Shown here in pieces: positions 45,549 to 56,560 of a stretch of DNA of 64,000 bases (position 1 is the stretch's first letter; each line of letters starts with the position of its first letter). The position numbers were made by a program, and so were the translations under genes. Location: assembly GCF_902833905.1 (NCBI RefSeq), contig NZ_CADFGP010000001.1, forward strand, positions 1 to 64,000. The letters are read 5' to 3'. The DNA is from Paraburkholderia tuberum STM678. Lineage in GTDB: Bacteria > Pseudomonadota > Gammaproteobacteria > Burkholderiales > Burkholderiaceae. The notes under the pieces are model-generated. The model worked only from the letters and a program-made list of their open reading frames with translations. It was not told where the DNA came from and made no database searches.

Positions 45549-46433
45549 CTAGCGCTCGAAGCCCACCGTGCAGCGCGCCTGAGCCTGCCCCGCCGCCGGC
45601 GCGCGGAACGAGAACAGCCCGCCCGCCTGCGGCTGATGCTGGCGCTCGACCGCCGTCAGTCCCTTCCATGCGGTGGACACATAGACGGTTTGCAGATCGT
45701 CGCCGCCGAACGCGAGCTTCGTCACGTTCGCGCACGGCAACGGCACCTGATCGACCAGCTCGCCCGCCGGCGAGTAACGCTCGATCCGCCAGCCGCCGAA
45801 CAGCGCGATCCACACGAAGCCGTCGGCATCGACGGCCATGCCGTCGGGATGGCCGTCGCCGGAGATGGCGGCGAAGATGCGCTTGCCCGACAGCGTGCCG
45901 TCCGCGGCGACGTCGAAGGCATAAACCACGCGCCGCATCGTGTCGTTGTGATACAGCGTGCGGCCGTCCGGGCTCATCGCCGGGCCGTTCGTGATCACGT
46001 AGTCGTCGTCCTGCGCGATCGCCGCGCCTTGCTCGTTCACGCGATACAGCGTGCCGCTCGGCGCCTCTTCCGCATCGTCCATCGAGCCGAACCACAGGCG
46101 TCCCCGTGCATCGACGAAACCGTCGTTGAGGCGGTTGCCCGGCAGATGCGGTTCGACCTCGGCGAGCTTGCTGAACTCGCCGCTCGCCGGATCGAAGCAA
46201 TGCAAGCCGGATGGCAGCCCACATACGAACGTGCCGTCCGCGAGCGGCGCCAGAAAACCGGGCTGGTCGGGCGCCTGCCACGTCTGCTGCTCGCCGGTCG
46301 CGACGGACAGCCGATGAATCCGGCGCCCCTTGATATCGACGAAATACACCGCGTTTTCGGCGGCCTGCCATAGCGGCCCTTCGGCCAGTTCGGCGCCGAC
46401 CGCCCATACGCACACTGGGACCGGCATGCTCAT
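45549..46433 (-). CDS. xylC: Xylonolactonase (SMP-30/gluconolactonase family)
   Basis: The product has 294 residues from ATG 46433, overlapping the stop of xylB by ATGA. The six-bladed SMP-30 propeller shows metal ligands in VGAELAEGPLWQ (Glu), GNRLNDGFVDARGRLWFGSM (Asn, Asp), ITNGPAMSPDGRTLYHNDT (Asn) and GHPDGMAVDADG (Asp). It hydrolyses sugar-1,4-lactones to acids in the cytoplasm; D-xylono-lactone is inferred because it is coupled to the pentose dehydrogenase. Confidence 0.88.
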   Translation of the reverse strand: MSMPVPVCVWAVGAELAEGPLWQAAENAVYFVDIKGRRIHRLSVATGEQQTWQAPDQPGFLAPLADGTFVCGLPSGLHCFDPASGEFSKLAEVEPHLPGNRLNDGFVDARGRLWFGSMDDAEEAPSGTLYRVNEQGAAIAQDDDYVITNGPAMSPDGRTLYHNDTMRRVVYAFDVAADGTLSGKRIFAAISGDGHPDGMAVDADGFVWIALFGGWRIERYSPAGELVDQVPLPCANVTKLAFGGDDLQTVYVSTAWKGLTAVERQHQPQAGGLFSFRAPAAGQAQARCTVGFER

Positions 46434-47197
46434 TCTCCGTACCACCCTGCGTCGACGAAGTAATCGCGGCCGGAGCAGCGTGACGCGTCGTCGGACGCGA
46501 GGAACAGCGCCATACGCGCGACGTGCTCGGGCTCGATGCGCAGTTGCAGACATTGACTCGCGACGACCTTCGCTTCGCTCTCAGCCGATTGCCACAGTTG
46601 CATCTGCCGCGGCGTCTTCACCGCCCCGGGGATGATGCAATTCACGCGGATGCCCGCGCTGCCGAGATCACGCGCGAGACCACGCGTGAGCCCTTCGATG
46701 CCGGCCTTGGCGGTCATATAGATCGCAAGGTTCGGCAGCGCGACATGCCACGACACCGAGCCCAGATTCAGGATCACGCCGCGCCCCGCGCGACGCATAC
46801 CGTTTGCGGCGGCCTGCGCGCAGAAGAACTGGTGGCGCAGATTCACCGCGATACGGTCGTCCCAGTAGCTCGCGGTGAGTTCGCCGATTTCGTGCCGGTC
46901 GTCGTTGCCGGCGTTGTTGACGAGCACGTCGATCGGGCCCGCCGCATCGACGATTTCGGCGAACGTGTGTTCGATCGCGTCGACATTTTTCAGGTCGCAG
47001 CGGCGGAACAGCGGCGGATGCTTCGCGTGGCGAAGCGTTTCCTGCAGCGCGAGCGAATCGTGCTCGGCGACGTCGAGGAAGAACACGCGCGCGCCTTGCT
47101 GCGCGAAGGCCTCGACGATCGCGGCGCCGATCCCGCCGCCGCCGCCGGTCACGACGATGATTTTGTCCGACAAACTTGGATAGGTTGCGTACGACAT
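46430..47197 (-). CDS. xylB: D-xylose 1-dehydrogenase (short-chain dehydrogenase)
   Basis: The product has 255 residues from ATG 47197; a GTG at 47209 is an alternative. Classical SDR: TGGGGGIG cofactor motif (17-24), NNAG (94-97), catalytic Ser147, Tyr160 and Lys164 (GSVSWHVALPNLAIYMTAK), and a C-terminal YFVDAGW end as in Caulobacter XylB. It would oxidise D-xylose to xylonolactone with NAD+. The next gene is the lactonase, translationally coupled. L-arabinose or galactose activity cannot be excluded. Confidence 0.85.
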   Translation of the reverse strand: MSYATYPSLSDKIIVVTGGGGGIGAAIVEAFAQQGARVFFLDVAEHDSLALQETLRHAKHPPLFRRCDLKNVDAIEHTFAEIVDAAGPIDVLVNNAGNDDRHEIGELTASYWDDRIAVNLRHQFFCAQAAANGMRRAGRGVILNLGSVSWHVALPNLAIYMTAKAGIEGLTRGLARDLGSAGIRVNCIIPGAVKTPRQMQLWQSAESEAKVVASQCLQLRIEPEHVARMALFLASDDASRCSGRDYFVDAGWYGE

Positions 47198-47231
47198 CAG
47201 ATTTTCCACTTGTTACGAGTAGGACCACACA

Positions 47232-47253
47232 CAGGACGGCGCTCGCCGCCCTG
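47232..47253. other. Intercistronic hairpin after the GH3 gene
   Basis: In minus-strand RNA, CAGGGCGGC pairs with GCCGUCCUG (nine pairs, one G-U) around a GAGC loop, nine bases past the GH3 stop and before xylB. No U-tract follows. Confidence 0.5.
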
Positions 47254-47262
47254 ACCCGCCGC

Positions 47263-49668
47263 TTAGGCTACGATCTCGACCTCGCTCAGCATGCGCCAGT
47301 TGCGTTCGAGCGTTCTCGTCGCGGAACCCGCGACGGCGACCGTGCCGCTCAGATGAATGTCGCGGCTCGAGCTGCCGACCAGCAGATCGAAGTCACCGGG
47401 CTCGACGATACGCTCGCCGCACGCGTCGGTGAAGTTCAGCATGTCGACCGGCAGTTTCACGCGCACACGCGCCGACGCACCGGCCGCGAGCAGCACGCGC
47501 GCAAACGCCTTCAGCTCGCGGACCGGCCGCGCGACCGACGCGTGCCGGTCGCGCACGTAGATCTGCACGATCTCGGTGCCGTCGCGCGCGCCGATGTTGT
47601 CGACCGTGAAGCTCAACTCGATCGTACCGCTTTCGATCGGCACTTCGCTGTGCGCGAGCGCAAGATCGCCGTAACGGAACTGCGTATAGCCGAGACCGAA
47701 ACCGAACGGATAGCGGCAGCCGAAATGGTATGCAATCGGCGTTCCCGCGCTCTTCAGACGATGGTTATACACGTACGGCACGGCGCCCGCGCTCTTCGGC
47801 ACCGACAGCGGCAGACGGCCGCTGAAATTGGCGCGGCCCACCAGCAGATCGGCCAGCGCCTCGGCGCCACGCTCGCCCGGCGCGAACGCCATGATCTGCG
47901 CGGCGATGCGCTCTTCGAGGCCGCCGAGATTGTACGGACGGCCGCCCGTCATCACGACGACCGTCGGCGTGCCGCTATCGACCACCGCCTGCAGCAACGC
48001 CTGCTGCACACCCGGCAGGTCGAGGCTGTCGGTATCGGACCCTTCGCCGACCGTGCCGGACTGGAACAGGCCCGCCAGATCGCCGACGAACACCAGCGCG
48101 ACGCCCGCTTGCCGCGCGGCCTCGACCGCGGCCGCGATGCCGTCGGTGTCCTTGCTGATCAGCTCGTCGCAATGCGCGTCGCCGGTCAGATCGAGCGACA
48201 CGTCGCCCGGAAACACCGGCGCGCCCGCGCGGCGCTCCTTGATGATGTCGCAACCCTGCGCGTGAATGACGCGCTCGTCGCCGAGCAATGCGCGCAGCGA
48301 ACGCAGCGGCGTCGCGATCGAAGCAGTGGACTGCTCGCCGCTGTTGATCAGGTGCACCGGGAAGCTGTAGCCGGCGAGCAGCGCGAGCGGATCGTCGGCG
48401 GTCGGGCCGATCACCGCGATCTTGTCCGGGCCGCGCGCGTCGAGCGGCAGCACGTCGCCTTGATTGCGCAGCAGCACCGCCGATTCGAGCGCGACCTGAT
48501 ACGCGGTATCGCCCGCGGTCGCGCTTTTCACGTCGACGCGTTCGGGATCGACGTACGGATTCTCGAACAGGCCGAGCTGGAATTTCACGCGCAGCACGCG
48601 CGAGACGGCGGTGTCGATCGTCGCTTCGCTGATCTCGTTGCGCTCGAGCGCTTCCTTCAGATGCACCGCGCACTCGTGACCCGGCAGCTCGACGTCGAGC
48701 CCGGAGTTGAACGCGAGGGCCGCGGCCGACGCGCTGTCGCGCGCCACCGCATGATGGCTGAACAGCAGGTCGACGCCCGCGTAATCGGCGACGACGAGAC
48801 CGTCGAAGCCCCATTTCTCTCGCAGCGTGTCGTGCAGCAGCGCGCGATCGCCATGACAGGGTACGCCGTCGACGTCGTGATAGGCGGGCATCACCGAACC
48901 CGCGTTCGCGAGCTTCACGGCCATTTCGAAAGGCAGCATGAACACGTCGTTGAGCTCACGCGGACCGACATGCACCGGCGCATGATTGCGGCCGCCTTCG
49001 CTCGCCGAATGACCGACGAAATGCTTGAGCGTCGCGAGCAGATCGCGCTGTTCGCCCTGCAGGCCCTTCACGTAATGACACGCGAGCACGCCAACCAGAT
49101 ACGGGTCTTCGCCGAGCGTCTCCTCGGTGCGGCCCCAACGCGGGTCGCGTGACACGTCGAGCACCGGCGCGAGCCCCTGATGACAGCCGATCGAGCGTGC
49201 CTGCGCGCCGATGATCGTGCCCACTTCGCCCACCAGTTGCGGATTCCACGTCGCCGCATAGTTCAACGGCGACGGGAACAGCGTCGCGTCCTTGATCATG
49301 AGCCCGACGAGGCATTCCTCGTGTGACATCACCGGAATGCCGAGGCGCGTGTCTTCGACCATCTTGCGCTGCAGCTCGTTGAGCGCGCGTACGCCTTCTT
49401 TCGGATCGACCGTATGCGTGCCGAGCGGACGCGTGATCTGGCCGAGGCCATGCTGCAGGATCTCGTCGATCGTGATCTGGTTGGCGCTCTGCGCGAAATC
49501 GATGCTACGCGCCTTGTGATTGCCATCGACCGACAGCTTCAGCCACGCGGCGTGAAGCTGCGCAATCTTTTCGTCGAGTGTCATGCGCGCGAGCAGATCG
49601 GCCACGCGCTCTTCCACGGCTGCCGCCGGATTGCGGTAGAGCGGGACCTCACTTTGGCGAAGCAACAT
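47263..49668 (-). CDS. GH3 glycoside hydrolase (beta-xylosidase or beta-glucosidase)
   Basis: The product has 801 residues. An N-terminal TIM barrel carries APVLDVSRDPRWGRTEETLGEDPY, LKHFVGHSASEGGRNH (Lys215, His216) and the nucleophile Asp295 in GFDGLVVADYAGVD. An alpha/beta sandwich (VALESAVLLRNQGDVLPLD, VIGPTADDPLALLAGYSFP) and a C-terminal fibronectin-III-like domain (YRFG...YTQFRYGDLALAHSEVPIESGTIELSFTVDNIGARDGTEIVQIYVRD) follow. No signal peptide, so it works on imported oligosaccharides. Being first in the run leading to xylB and xylC favours beta-xylosidase. The 277 bases upstream (49669-49946) hold its promoter; I saw no operator there. Confidence 0.88.
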   Translation of the reverse strand: MLLRQSEVPLYRNPAAAVEERVADLLARMTLDEKIAQLHAAWLKLSVDGNHKARSIDFAQSANQITIDEILQHGLGQITRPLGTHTVDPKEGVRALNELQRKMVEDTRLGIPVMSHEECLVGLMIKDATLFPSPLNYAATWNPQLVGEVGTIIGAQARSIGCHQGLAPVLDVSRDPRWGRTEETLGEDPYLVGVLACHYVKGLQGEQRDLLATLKHFVGHSASEGGRNHAPVHVGPRELNDVFMLPFEMAVKLANAGSVMPAYHDVDGVPCHGDRALLHDTLREKWGFDGLVVADYAGVDLLFSHHAVARDSASAAALAFNSGLDVELPGHECAVHLKEALERNEISEATIDTAVSRVLRVKFQLGLFENPYVDPERVDVKSATAGDTAYQVALESAVLLRNQGDVLPLDARGPDKIAVIGPTADDPLALLAGYSFPVHLINSGEQSTASIATPLRSLRALLGDERVIHAQGCDIIKERRAGAPVFPGDVSLDLTGDAHCDELISKDTDGIAAAVEAARQAGVALVFVGDLAGLFQSGTVGEGSDTDSLDLPGVQQALLQAVVDSGTPTVVVMTGGRPYNLGGLEERIAAQIMAFAPGERGAEALADLLVGRANFSGRLPLSVPKSAGAVPYVYNHRLKSAGTPIAYHFGCRYPFGFGLGYTQFRYGDLALAHSEVPIESGTIELSFTVDNIGARDGTEIVQIYVRDRHASVARPVRELKAFARVLLAAGASARVRVKLPVDMLNFTDACGERIVEPGDFDLLVGSSSRDIHLSGTVAVAGSATRTLERNWRMLSEVEIVA

Positions 49669-49946
49669 CGAAAACTCCTTTTTTTATCGTGGTGTACGAA
49701 GCGCATGAAGCGCCGACAAATCCGTTGTTTCTGACAAGCGTGCGGCATGGCGTTGCTTCAGCCCGGATGCCATCCCTTCTATTTCAGATACCTTTCCAGA
49801 CTTCGCAGTCCTGCTAATCGATCGAACGCAGCCGCGACTCGAATTCGCCGTGTTTGATCGACTACGGGTCGTTCGTCGCGTCTAGCGACGCGATGCAATG
49901 GGACCGCGCTTGCTCGCGTCGTGCAAGCAGCGCGATCGCAAGCGGA

Positions 49947-51077
<1,131 letters not shown>

Positions 51078-51096
51078 ATCGTTTATGCGAAGTTCG

Positions 51097-51121
51097 GTGT
51101 GCGGGCCACTTTGGCCCACAC
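51097..51121. other. Intercistronic hairpin between permease and ATPase genes
   Basis: GTGTGCGGGCC pairs with GGCCCACAC with a two-base bulge and a five-base loop. It lies 26 bases beyond the permease stop and has no U-tract on the minus strand. Confidence 0.4.
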
Positions 51122-51146
51122 GATTCGAGGTGAGGTGCGATGCGGA

Positions 51147-51977
51147 TCAGCCCTTGAGCGAGCCGGCCATCATCCCCTTGATCACGCGCTCCTGACCGAA
51201 CGCGTAGGCAACAATCAGCGGCAGCGACGTGAGCACGAGGACGGCCAGCATCGAGGGTATGTTCGACGCGTATTGCCCCATGAAGTCCCAAATCGCGAGC
51301 GGCAGCGTACGGTGCTCGGCCGTCGACGTGAGCATGTACGCGAAGATGAACTCGTTCCACAGACCAATGCCGTTGAAGATCGTCACGGTGGCGAGCCCCG
51401 GTGCCGAAAGCGGGAAGAAAATACGCCAGAAGATGCGGAACGGACTGCAGCCGTCGAGCTGCGCCGCTTCTTCGAGCTCGCGCGGAATCTGGCGCATGAA
51501 CTCGGTCAGGATGAAGATCGACACCGGCAGACTGAGGGCCACATAAGGGCCGAGCAGCGCGAACGCGGTGTCGTAAAGGCCGAGGTTGCGCGTGAGCAGA
51601 TAGATCGGCACGAGCGTCGCATGCAGCGGCACGATCATGCCGGCGACCACCAGACCGAACAGCGTCTTGTTCAGCGAGAAGCGCAAGCGCGCAAACACGT
51701 ACGCGGCCATCGCACTGATGATGACGATCAGCAGCACCGACACGCCCACCGTGAACACGCTGTTACGGAAATAAGTGAAAAACGGCCCCTGCAGCACAGC
51801 CGCGTAGTTACCCAAATACAGATGGCTCGGCGGCGCCCACACTGACGTCGCGAAGGTCTCTTCCTGGCTCTTGAAGCTCGATGCGACCATGAAGAGAAAC
51901 GGAATCGTCGTGACGGCCAGCCAGATCAGTGCCAGCAGAGGAACCCCCACGCGGGGCAAGCGTAGTTTCTTGTTCAT
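51147..51977 (-). CDS. Sugar ABC transporter permease (MalG/UgpE type)
   Basis: The product has 276 residues and six helices. The EAA loop, which docks on the ATPase, reads [35 protein letters not shown]. It ends [13 protein letters not shown], as CUT1-family MalG-like permeases do. Three bases separate it from the upstream MalF-like gene, so the two permeases are co-translated. Confidence 0.92.
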   Translation of the reverse strand: MNKKLRLPRVGVPLLALIWLAVTTIPFLFMVASSFKSQEETFATSVWAPPSHLYLGNYAAVLQGPFFTYFRNSVFTVGVSVLLIVIISAMAAYVFARLRFSLNKTLFGLVVAGMIVPLHATLVPIYLLTRNLGLYDTAFALLGPYVALSLPVSIFILTEFMRQIPRELEEAAQLDGCSPFRIFWRIFFPLSAPGLATVTIFNGIGLWNEFIFAYMLTSTAEHRTLPLAIWDFMGQYASNIPSMLAVLVLTSLPLIVAYAFGQERVIKGMMAGSLKG

Positions 51978-51980
51978 GGT

Positions 51981-52898
51981 TCAGACCTCGGTTGCATAAC
52001 GGCGGGTGAAGTACATCGACACCGCCGCCACCGTGATGACGATAAGGAACATCGCCGAGCCGATGGTGCTGCCGTAGCCGAGTTGGAACGAACTGAACAC
52101 CGTGCGATACATGTAGGTGGCCATCACCTCGGACGAGCCTTCGGGGCCGCCACCGGTCATGACGAAGACGAGATCGAAGTAACGCAGCGAACCGAGCACG
52201 GACAGCAGCACAGCGGTGCGCACCGTGCCTTGCAGGTGCGGCAGCTTGATGCGCCAGAAAATGGTCCACTCGGATGCGCCGTCGAGGAGCGCAGCCTCGT
52301 TGACCTCGGCCGGCATCGACGAGAGGCCGGCGAGGAACAGAATCATGTAGAAAGGCGCGTTCTGCCAGATGATCACGGCGATGGTCGCAGCCAGCGAAAA
52401 ATGCGGATCGCCCAGCCAGTCCTTCGCGAGGCCATCAAGCCCGAATGCCTGCAGCGCGACGTTGATCGGACCGAAATTCGGATCGTAGATTTGCTTGAAC
52501 AGCACACCGATCGCCACGCTCGACATCAGCAGCGGCAGGAAATAGAGAACCTTGAGCAAGCGCGAGCCACGACCGGCCTTCTCCAGCAGCACGGCGAGCG
52601 CGAGCGCGATCGGAAGCTGGACGACGATCGACGCGACAGCAAGAATCACGTTGTTCTTCAGCGATTGCCAGAACACCATGTCGTGCGCGAGCCGCGCCCA
52701 GTTCGCGAGCCCGATATAACGGGCAGTGTTGCCGAGGCCGTTCCAGTCGAGCAGCGACAGCCGCAGGCTGGAGACGAGCGGATAAAGCAGGAACACGGCC
52801 AGCAGCAGCAGCGACGGCGCAAGAAACACAACCGTGACGAGCGTTTGCGATGAAAATCTCAGCCGGCGTTCGGGTGTAGCGGAAAGTGCGATATTCAC
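51981..52898 (-). CDS. Sugar ABC transporter permease (MalF/UgpA type)
   Basis: The product has 305 residues and six helices: [33 protein letters not shown] at the start, EAA loop [31 protein letters not shown], and [50 protein letters not shown] at the end, all typical of CUT1 systems. It follows the binding-protein gene after a stable hairpin. Confidence 0.92.
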   Translation of the reverse strand: MNIALSATPERRLRFSSQTLVTVVFLAPSLLLLAVFLLYPLVSSLRLSLLDWNGLGNTARYIGLANWARLAHDMVFWQSLKNNVILAVASIVVQLPIALALAVLLEKAGRGSRLLKVLYFLPLLMSSVAIGVLFKQIYDPNFGPINVALQAFGLDGLAKDWLGDPHFSLAATIAVIIWQNAPFYMILFLAGLSSMPAEVNEAALLDGASEWTIFWRIKLPHLQGTVRTAVLLSVLGSLRYFDLVFVMTGGGPEGSSEVMATYMYRTVFSSFQLGYGSTIGSAMFLIVITVAAVSMYFTRRYATEV

Positions 52899-52909
52899 GG
52901 GCTTGTATG

Positions 52910-52937
52910 CCGACCGGCACCTCGCGGTGCCGGTCGG
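52910..52937. other. Intercistronic hairpin between binding-protein and permease genes
   Basis: CCGACCGGCAC and GTGCCGGTCGG form an 11-base perfect stem around a six-base loop, 22 bases past the binding-protein stop and 12 bases before the MalF-like start. There is no U-tract on the minus strand. Such structures often protect the 5' message and raise binding-protein yield relative to permeases (as after malE). Confidence 0.75.
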
Positions 52938-52958
52938 ACTTTTCTTTAAGACTGGAGA

Positions 52959-54254
52959 TCAGCCGCCCTTCTTCGAAGCGGCTTCCATTTGCTGCGCAGC
53001 AGCCTCAGGCGTCAGCGACAGACCGAACAGTGCTTGCGTCGTGTCCTTGTGCAATTCACCGAGGGCCGGCGGCAGTGCCTGGTCGTACCAGAGCTGCACG
53101 CTCGGAGCGGCGGCAAGCATTTGCTGCAGACGCTGCGTGAACGGATCGTCGATCTTGACGTTATTGACCGGCGGGAGCTTGTGGTCATCCGACGCGCGAG
53201 CCTGCATCGCCTGCTCGTCGGTCAGTGCCTGGATCAGCTTGAACGCTGCGTCCGGCGTCTTGCACTCGGTCGAGATGCTGAGGAAGCCGTCGCCGACCGT
53301 GCCGATCAGGTCGCGCGGATCACCCTTGCCACCCGGCACGCTCGGGAACGCGAAGAAGTCGAGATCCTTCGAGAACGTCGGATTTTCGTTCGCGATCGTC
53401 GAAGCTTCCCAGGCGCCCATCAGCTCCATGGCGGCCTTGCCCGTGTACAGCAGGCGGCGCGAGGCGCCCGAGTCGTAATCGAGACCGTTGATGCCCGGTG
53501 CGAACGCGCCAGCCTTCACGAGTTCCTGAATGCGCTTGCCGGCTTCGACGAACGCCGGATCTTCGAAGCCCTTGCCCTTGCCTTCGATCGCGTCCTTCAC
53601 CACTTGCGGACCGCCGATACGGTCGACGAGGTACATGTAGTACATCGAACCGGTCCACTTGTTCTTGTTCGCGAGCGAGAACGCTGCAACGTTGTGCGAC
53701 TTCAGCACTTCAACGACGTGCATCAGTTCATCCCACGTCTTCGGCGGCGTGATGCCGTACTTCTTGAAGACTTCCTTGTTGTAGAAGATCACCGCGGCCG
53801 CCGCGTTTTCGGCGGCAACACCGTAGGTCTTGCCGTCGAACGTCGTGACATTCCACGACGCTTGCATGAAGCGGCTGCGGAACGCCGGATCCTTCTCCAG
53901 GTACGGCGTGAGGTCGGCGATCTGGCCGGATTTCACGTACTCGTGCAGCCCGCCGCCGCCCCAGTTCTCGAACACGCACGGCGGCTGGTTCGCGCCGAAA
54001 GCGACCTTCAGCTTAGTCTTGTACGCCTCGTTCAGGACGTGCGAATTCTCGACCTTGTAGCCCGGAACCGCCTTTTCGAATCGATCCGAGGCGTCGCGAA
54101 TGATCTTGCTCGACGACGCATTGGTCTGCTGGTCCCATACCGTGATCGTCTTGGAGTCCGCCGCTACGGCGTTCGAAACAACTGCAGACAACGAAAACAG
54201 CAGCGCCGTCGCGCCGATGATGGACCGCGCTTTAAACAAAGCCGGGTACGCCAT
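52959..54254 (-). CDS. Sugar ABC transporter substrate-binding protein (CUT1)
   Basis: The product has 431 residues from ATG 54254 after GAGGGG. The signal peptide cleaves near AVA-ADSKT. Family 1 binding-protein fold: [113 protein letters not shown]. The tryptophan-rich pocket suggests an oligosaccharide ligand; xylo-oligosaccharide or beta-glucoside is inferred from neighbours. First gene of its operon, divergent from a LacI regulator. Confidence 0.92.
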   Translation of the reverse strand: MAYPALFKARSIIGATALLFSLSAVVSNAVAADSKTITVWDQQTNASSSKIIRDASDRFEKAVPGYKVENSHVLNEAYKTKLKVAFGANQPPCVFENWGGGGLHEYVKSGQIADLTPYLEKDPAFRSRFMQASWNVTTFDGKTYGVAAENAAAAVIFYNKEVFKKYGITPPKTWDELMHVVEVLKSHNVAAFSLANKNKWTGSMYYMYLVDRIGGPQVVKDAIEGKGKGFEDPAFVEAGKRIQELVKAGAFAPGINGLDYDSGASRRLLYTGKAAMELMGAWEASTIANENPTFSKDLDFFAFPSVPGGKGDPRDLIGTVGDGFLSISTECKTPDAAFKLIQALTDEQAMQARASDDHKLPPVNNVKIDDPFTQRLQQMLAAAPSVQLWYDQALPPALGELHKDTTQALFGLSLTPEAAAQQMEAASKKGG

Positions 54255-54298
54255 GGGTGTGTCCCCTCTTCTGGATTTATAAGAAATCACCGAAACAT

Positions 54299-54318
54299 TA
54301 ACGTTAGCCTTAACGTTA
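54299..54318. promoter_or_regulatory. Double TAACGTTA operator between ABC operon and LacI gene
   Basis: Two copies of the 8-base palindrome TAACGTTA (54299-54306 and 54311-54318) lie 12 bases apart, centre to centre, with a partial third (ATGTTA at 54323). CG-centred palindromes are the usual LacI-family operator form. They lie 45 bases upstream of the binding-protein start and are presumably bound by the divergent LacI protein. Confidence 0.7.
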
Positions 54319-54499
54319 GTGAATGTTAGGTCGATGCGTGAAGTAAGGCTATGCGGGATTTTACCTGGTCCCGGCGGGCTGCGACGCAACGGCCGGATAA
54401 GATGGACCGATTGCGGGAAAGCTGAAATATAAAGGGTTCTGCTAGAATAACGACTACATAAACGGTATCGCTAACGCGATTAGCGAGTCGACCCATCCA

Positions 54500-55576
54500 A
54501 TGACCTCTCGCACACCTTCGACCCGCATGGCAAGACAGACCCCAACGCTTGAGCACGTTGCCAAGCTTGCCGGGGTGTCCCAGATGACCGCGTCGCGCGC
54601 TCTCAACGGCCGTCCCGGCGTGTCGCGCGAAACCCGCGACGAAGTCCTGAGAATCGCGTCGGACATCGGTTACGTCGTCAACCGCACCGCGCAGAAACTG
54701 TCGGGCGGCCGCAACGGCATCATCGGCATCATCACGCCGACACTCGACACGCAATTCTCCAGCGAACTGATTCTCGGCGCGGGCCGCGCGGCGCGTGGCG
54801 CGGGCTGCGAGATGCTGGTCTACACGGTGTTCGACGAAGATCGTCATACGCATCACGACCTGCTTGGGCTCATCCAGCAATTCTCCGACGGTATCCTCGC
54901 AATTCTTCCGCGCGAGTCGCTGTGCCTCGAGGCGCTCGCCACCGCGAAGGTACCGGTCGTCGTCGTTGATCAGCGCGGCACGCTGACGGGCTTCCCGTCG
55001 GTGTCGGTCGACAACTACGGCGGCGCCTGTCTCGCGGTCGAGCACCTCGCCGAGCTCGGTCACAAGCGCATCGCGTTTCTGGCCGGCGACGAAACGATCG
55101 AAGGCGTGCGCGACCGGCAACGCGGCTATCACGACACGCTGGCTCGCCTCGGCCTGCCGCGCGAAGACGCGCTGGTCGCCGCGGGCGACCTCTCGCAAAT
55201 GATGGCGTTCGACGTCACGTTCGACCTGCTGAACCTCGCCGAGCCGCCCACCGCGATCTTCACGGCCAACGACCAGAGCGCGTTCGGCGTGATCGCCGCC
55301 ATCCGCGAAGCGGGACTGCGCGTGCCGGACGACATCTCGGTGATCGGCTTCGACGACATCCCGATGTCCGAGCAGTTTCACCCGGCGCTCACCACGATCC
55401 GCCAACCGTTCCAGCAAATGGCGCGCTCGGCGGTCAACACGCTGCTCGCGCAGATCGCCGGGATCGACGCCGCTTCGCAACGCATCACGCTGCCGGCGGA
55501 ACTGGTGGTGCGCGATTCCACCGGCCCAGTCCGCACCAGGCAGCGCCGCGTCCGTCACCAGATCGTTTCGACGTAA
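54500..55576 (+). CDS. LacI-family regulator of the first ABC operon
   Basis: The product has 358 residues from ATG 54500; ATG 54527 would trim nine residues. Helix-turn-helix and hinge: [58 protein letters not shown]. Ligand domain ends [42 protein letters not shown]. Divergent from the sugar importer and next to the TAACGTTA pair. It probably represses import until an oligosaccharide or sugar binds. Its 3' end overlaps the PIN-domain gene on the opposite strand by 22 bases. Confidence 0.9.
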   Translation: MTSRTPSTRMARQTPTLEHVAKLAGVSQMTASRALNGRPGVSRETRDEVLRIASDIGYVVNRTAQKLSGGRNGIIGIITPTLDTQFSSELILGAGRAARGAGCEMLVYTVFDEDRHTHHDLLGLIQQFSDGILAILPRESLCLEALATAKVPVVVVDQRGTLTGFPSVSVDNYGGACLAVEHLAELGHKRIAFLAGDETIEGVRDRQRGYHDTLARLGLPREDALVAAGDLSQMMAFDVTFDLLNLAEPPTAIFTANDQSAFGVIAAIREAGLRVPDDISVIGFDDIPMSEQFHPALTTIRQPFQQMARSAVNTLLAQIAGIDAASQRITLPAELVVRDSTGPVRTRQRRVRHQIVST

Positions 55577-55944
55577 GTCGACGCGCGCACTTTCGCATCC
55601 GAAGTCACGAGCGCGCCGCCATGCGTGCGCGCGGTCGCGACGATCAGGCGTTGATGCAAGGCGAGCGTGGGCGGCAGCGTGGCCGCGCGAAACGCGATCT
55701 CCGTGTCGACCGGAATCATCCGCACGCCGTCGAGCGACAGAAACGTCGACATCCAGCTGCGCGCGTCCATCGACAGTCCGAGACTGCCGACCTTCACGAA
55801 CTCCGCGATTTCGAACGCACTGATTGCCGAAATCAGGATCTCGCCGCCGGCGAGCTCCCGATCGATCGCATCGTGCGCGGCCTGGCTCAGCGCTTTCTGC
55901 CTGCCGAGCCAGCACACGAGCGCAAGCGTGTCGAGCGTGATCAT
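55555..55944 (-). CDS. PIN-domain toxin (VapC-like), atypical acidic set
   Basis: The product has 129 residues. PIN fold with Asp5 (MITLDT), Glu45 (SAFEIAEF) and Asp116 (LVTSDAKV). The usual fourth acidic position, the Asp of the DRxIVATA motif, is replaced: the sequence reads LHQRLIVATA, with Gln98, and the segment is shorter than normal. Catalysis may be impaired. It overlaps the upstream antitoxin gene (TAATG), the standard order for type II modules. Confidence 0.85.
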   Translation of the reverse strand: MITLDTLALVCWLGRQKALSQAAHDAIDRELAGGEILISAISAFEIAEFVKVGSLGLSMDARSWMSTFLSLDGVRMIPVDTEIAFRAATLPPTLALHQRLIVATARTHGGALVTSDAKVRASTYVETIW

Positions 55945-56174
55945 TACTCGTCCTGCTCGGCAGTGACAGGCTGCAACGCGTGCTTCAGGTTGAAATGCGT
56001 AATCGACGCGCGCAGCAGCTCCAGCGGATTTTCCTGCTTGCTGCGATACGGCCGGATTTCGATGGTGGGTTGCCCGCGGTCGGTGACGACCACGGTTTCG
56101 CCCAATGCCTCGACCTGACGGAACAGCTCGCAGGCCCGGGACTTGAAAATGGCTTTAGATACTCGCTTTTCCAT
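55944..56174 (-). CDS. Phd/YefM-type antitoxin
   Basis: The product has 76 residues from ATG 56174, with GGAGAG upstream. Phd/YefM core: VSKAIFKSRACELFRQVEALGETVVVTDRGQPTIEIRPY, i.e. the DNA-binding N-terminal domain. A C-terminal acidic helix for toxin binding follows (LLRASITHFNLKHALQPVTAEQDE). It would autoregulate its operon and neutralise the PIN toxin. The module lies between two sugar-import loci. Confidence 0.88.
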   Translation of the reverse strand: MEKRVSKAIFKSRACELFRQVEALGETVVVTDRGQPTIEIRPYRSKQENPLELLRASITHFNLKHALQPVTAEQDE

Positions 56175-56541
56175 GACGCTCTCCACCCAGCAAAAATCCA
56201 ACGGTATTTTTTGTATCGGGCCGGTGCGCCCGCAGGCAAACACCCGCGATGCGTGCCCGACATTCTTTATCAACCTTGCTCTCAGTCGTTGCTTCCTAGC
56301 CTACCGCCAGGAGCTCCCTCAAGCTCCAATCCAACTCGCGGCGACAACTACCGTAACCGCGACACAGCCTGCAACGGTCGCGCCAATTCCTGCGCGCAAC
56401 CGATGCACGTTCATCTAATCAATTGGTTTTACACAGACCGCTCTTGCCATACCGGGTCGCGCCGGATAGCGGCGCGGCGCGTCTTGGCTTGCAATGTTTT
56501 GCCCCGTGTTATAGATCTTCGAATAGATGCAAACTTGCCAG

Positions 56542-56560
56542 AACGTTACCCTTAACGTTA
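56542..56560. promoter_or_regulatory. Orphan copy of the TAACGTTA operator region
   Basis: The 680-base gap 56175-56857 has no recognisable gene. At 56542-56570 it repeats the 54300-54328 operator block almost exactly: AACGTTA-N-CCTTAACGTTAG-N-G-N-ATGTTA. A second matching patch follows (ATGCGGAGTTTACCT against ATGCGGGATTTTACCT near 54350). It looks like a diverged duplicate of the importer promoter with no gene left beside it. Confidence 0.6.
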
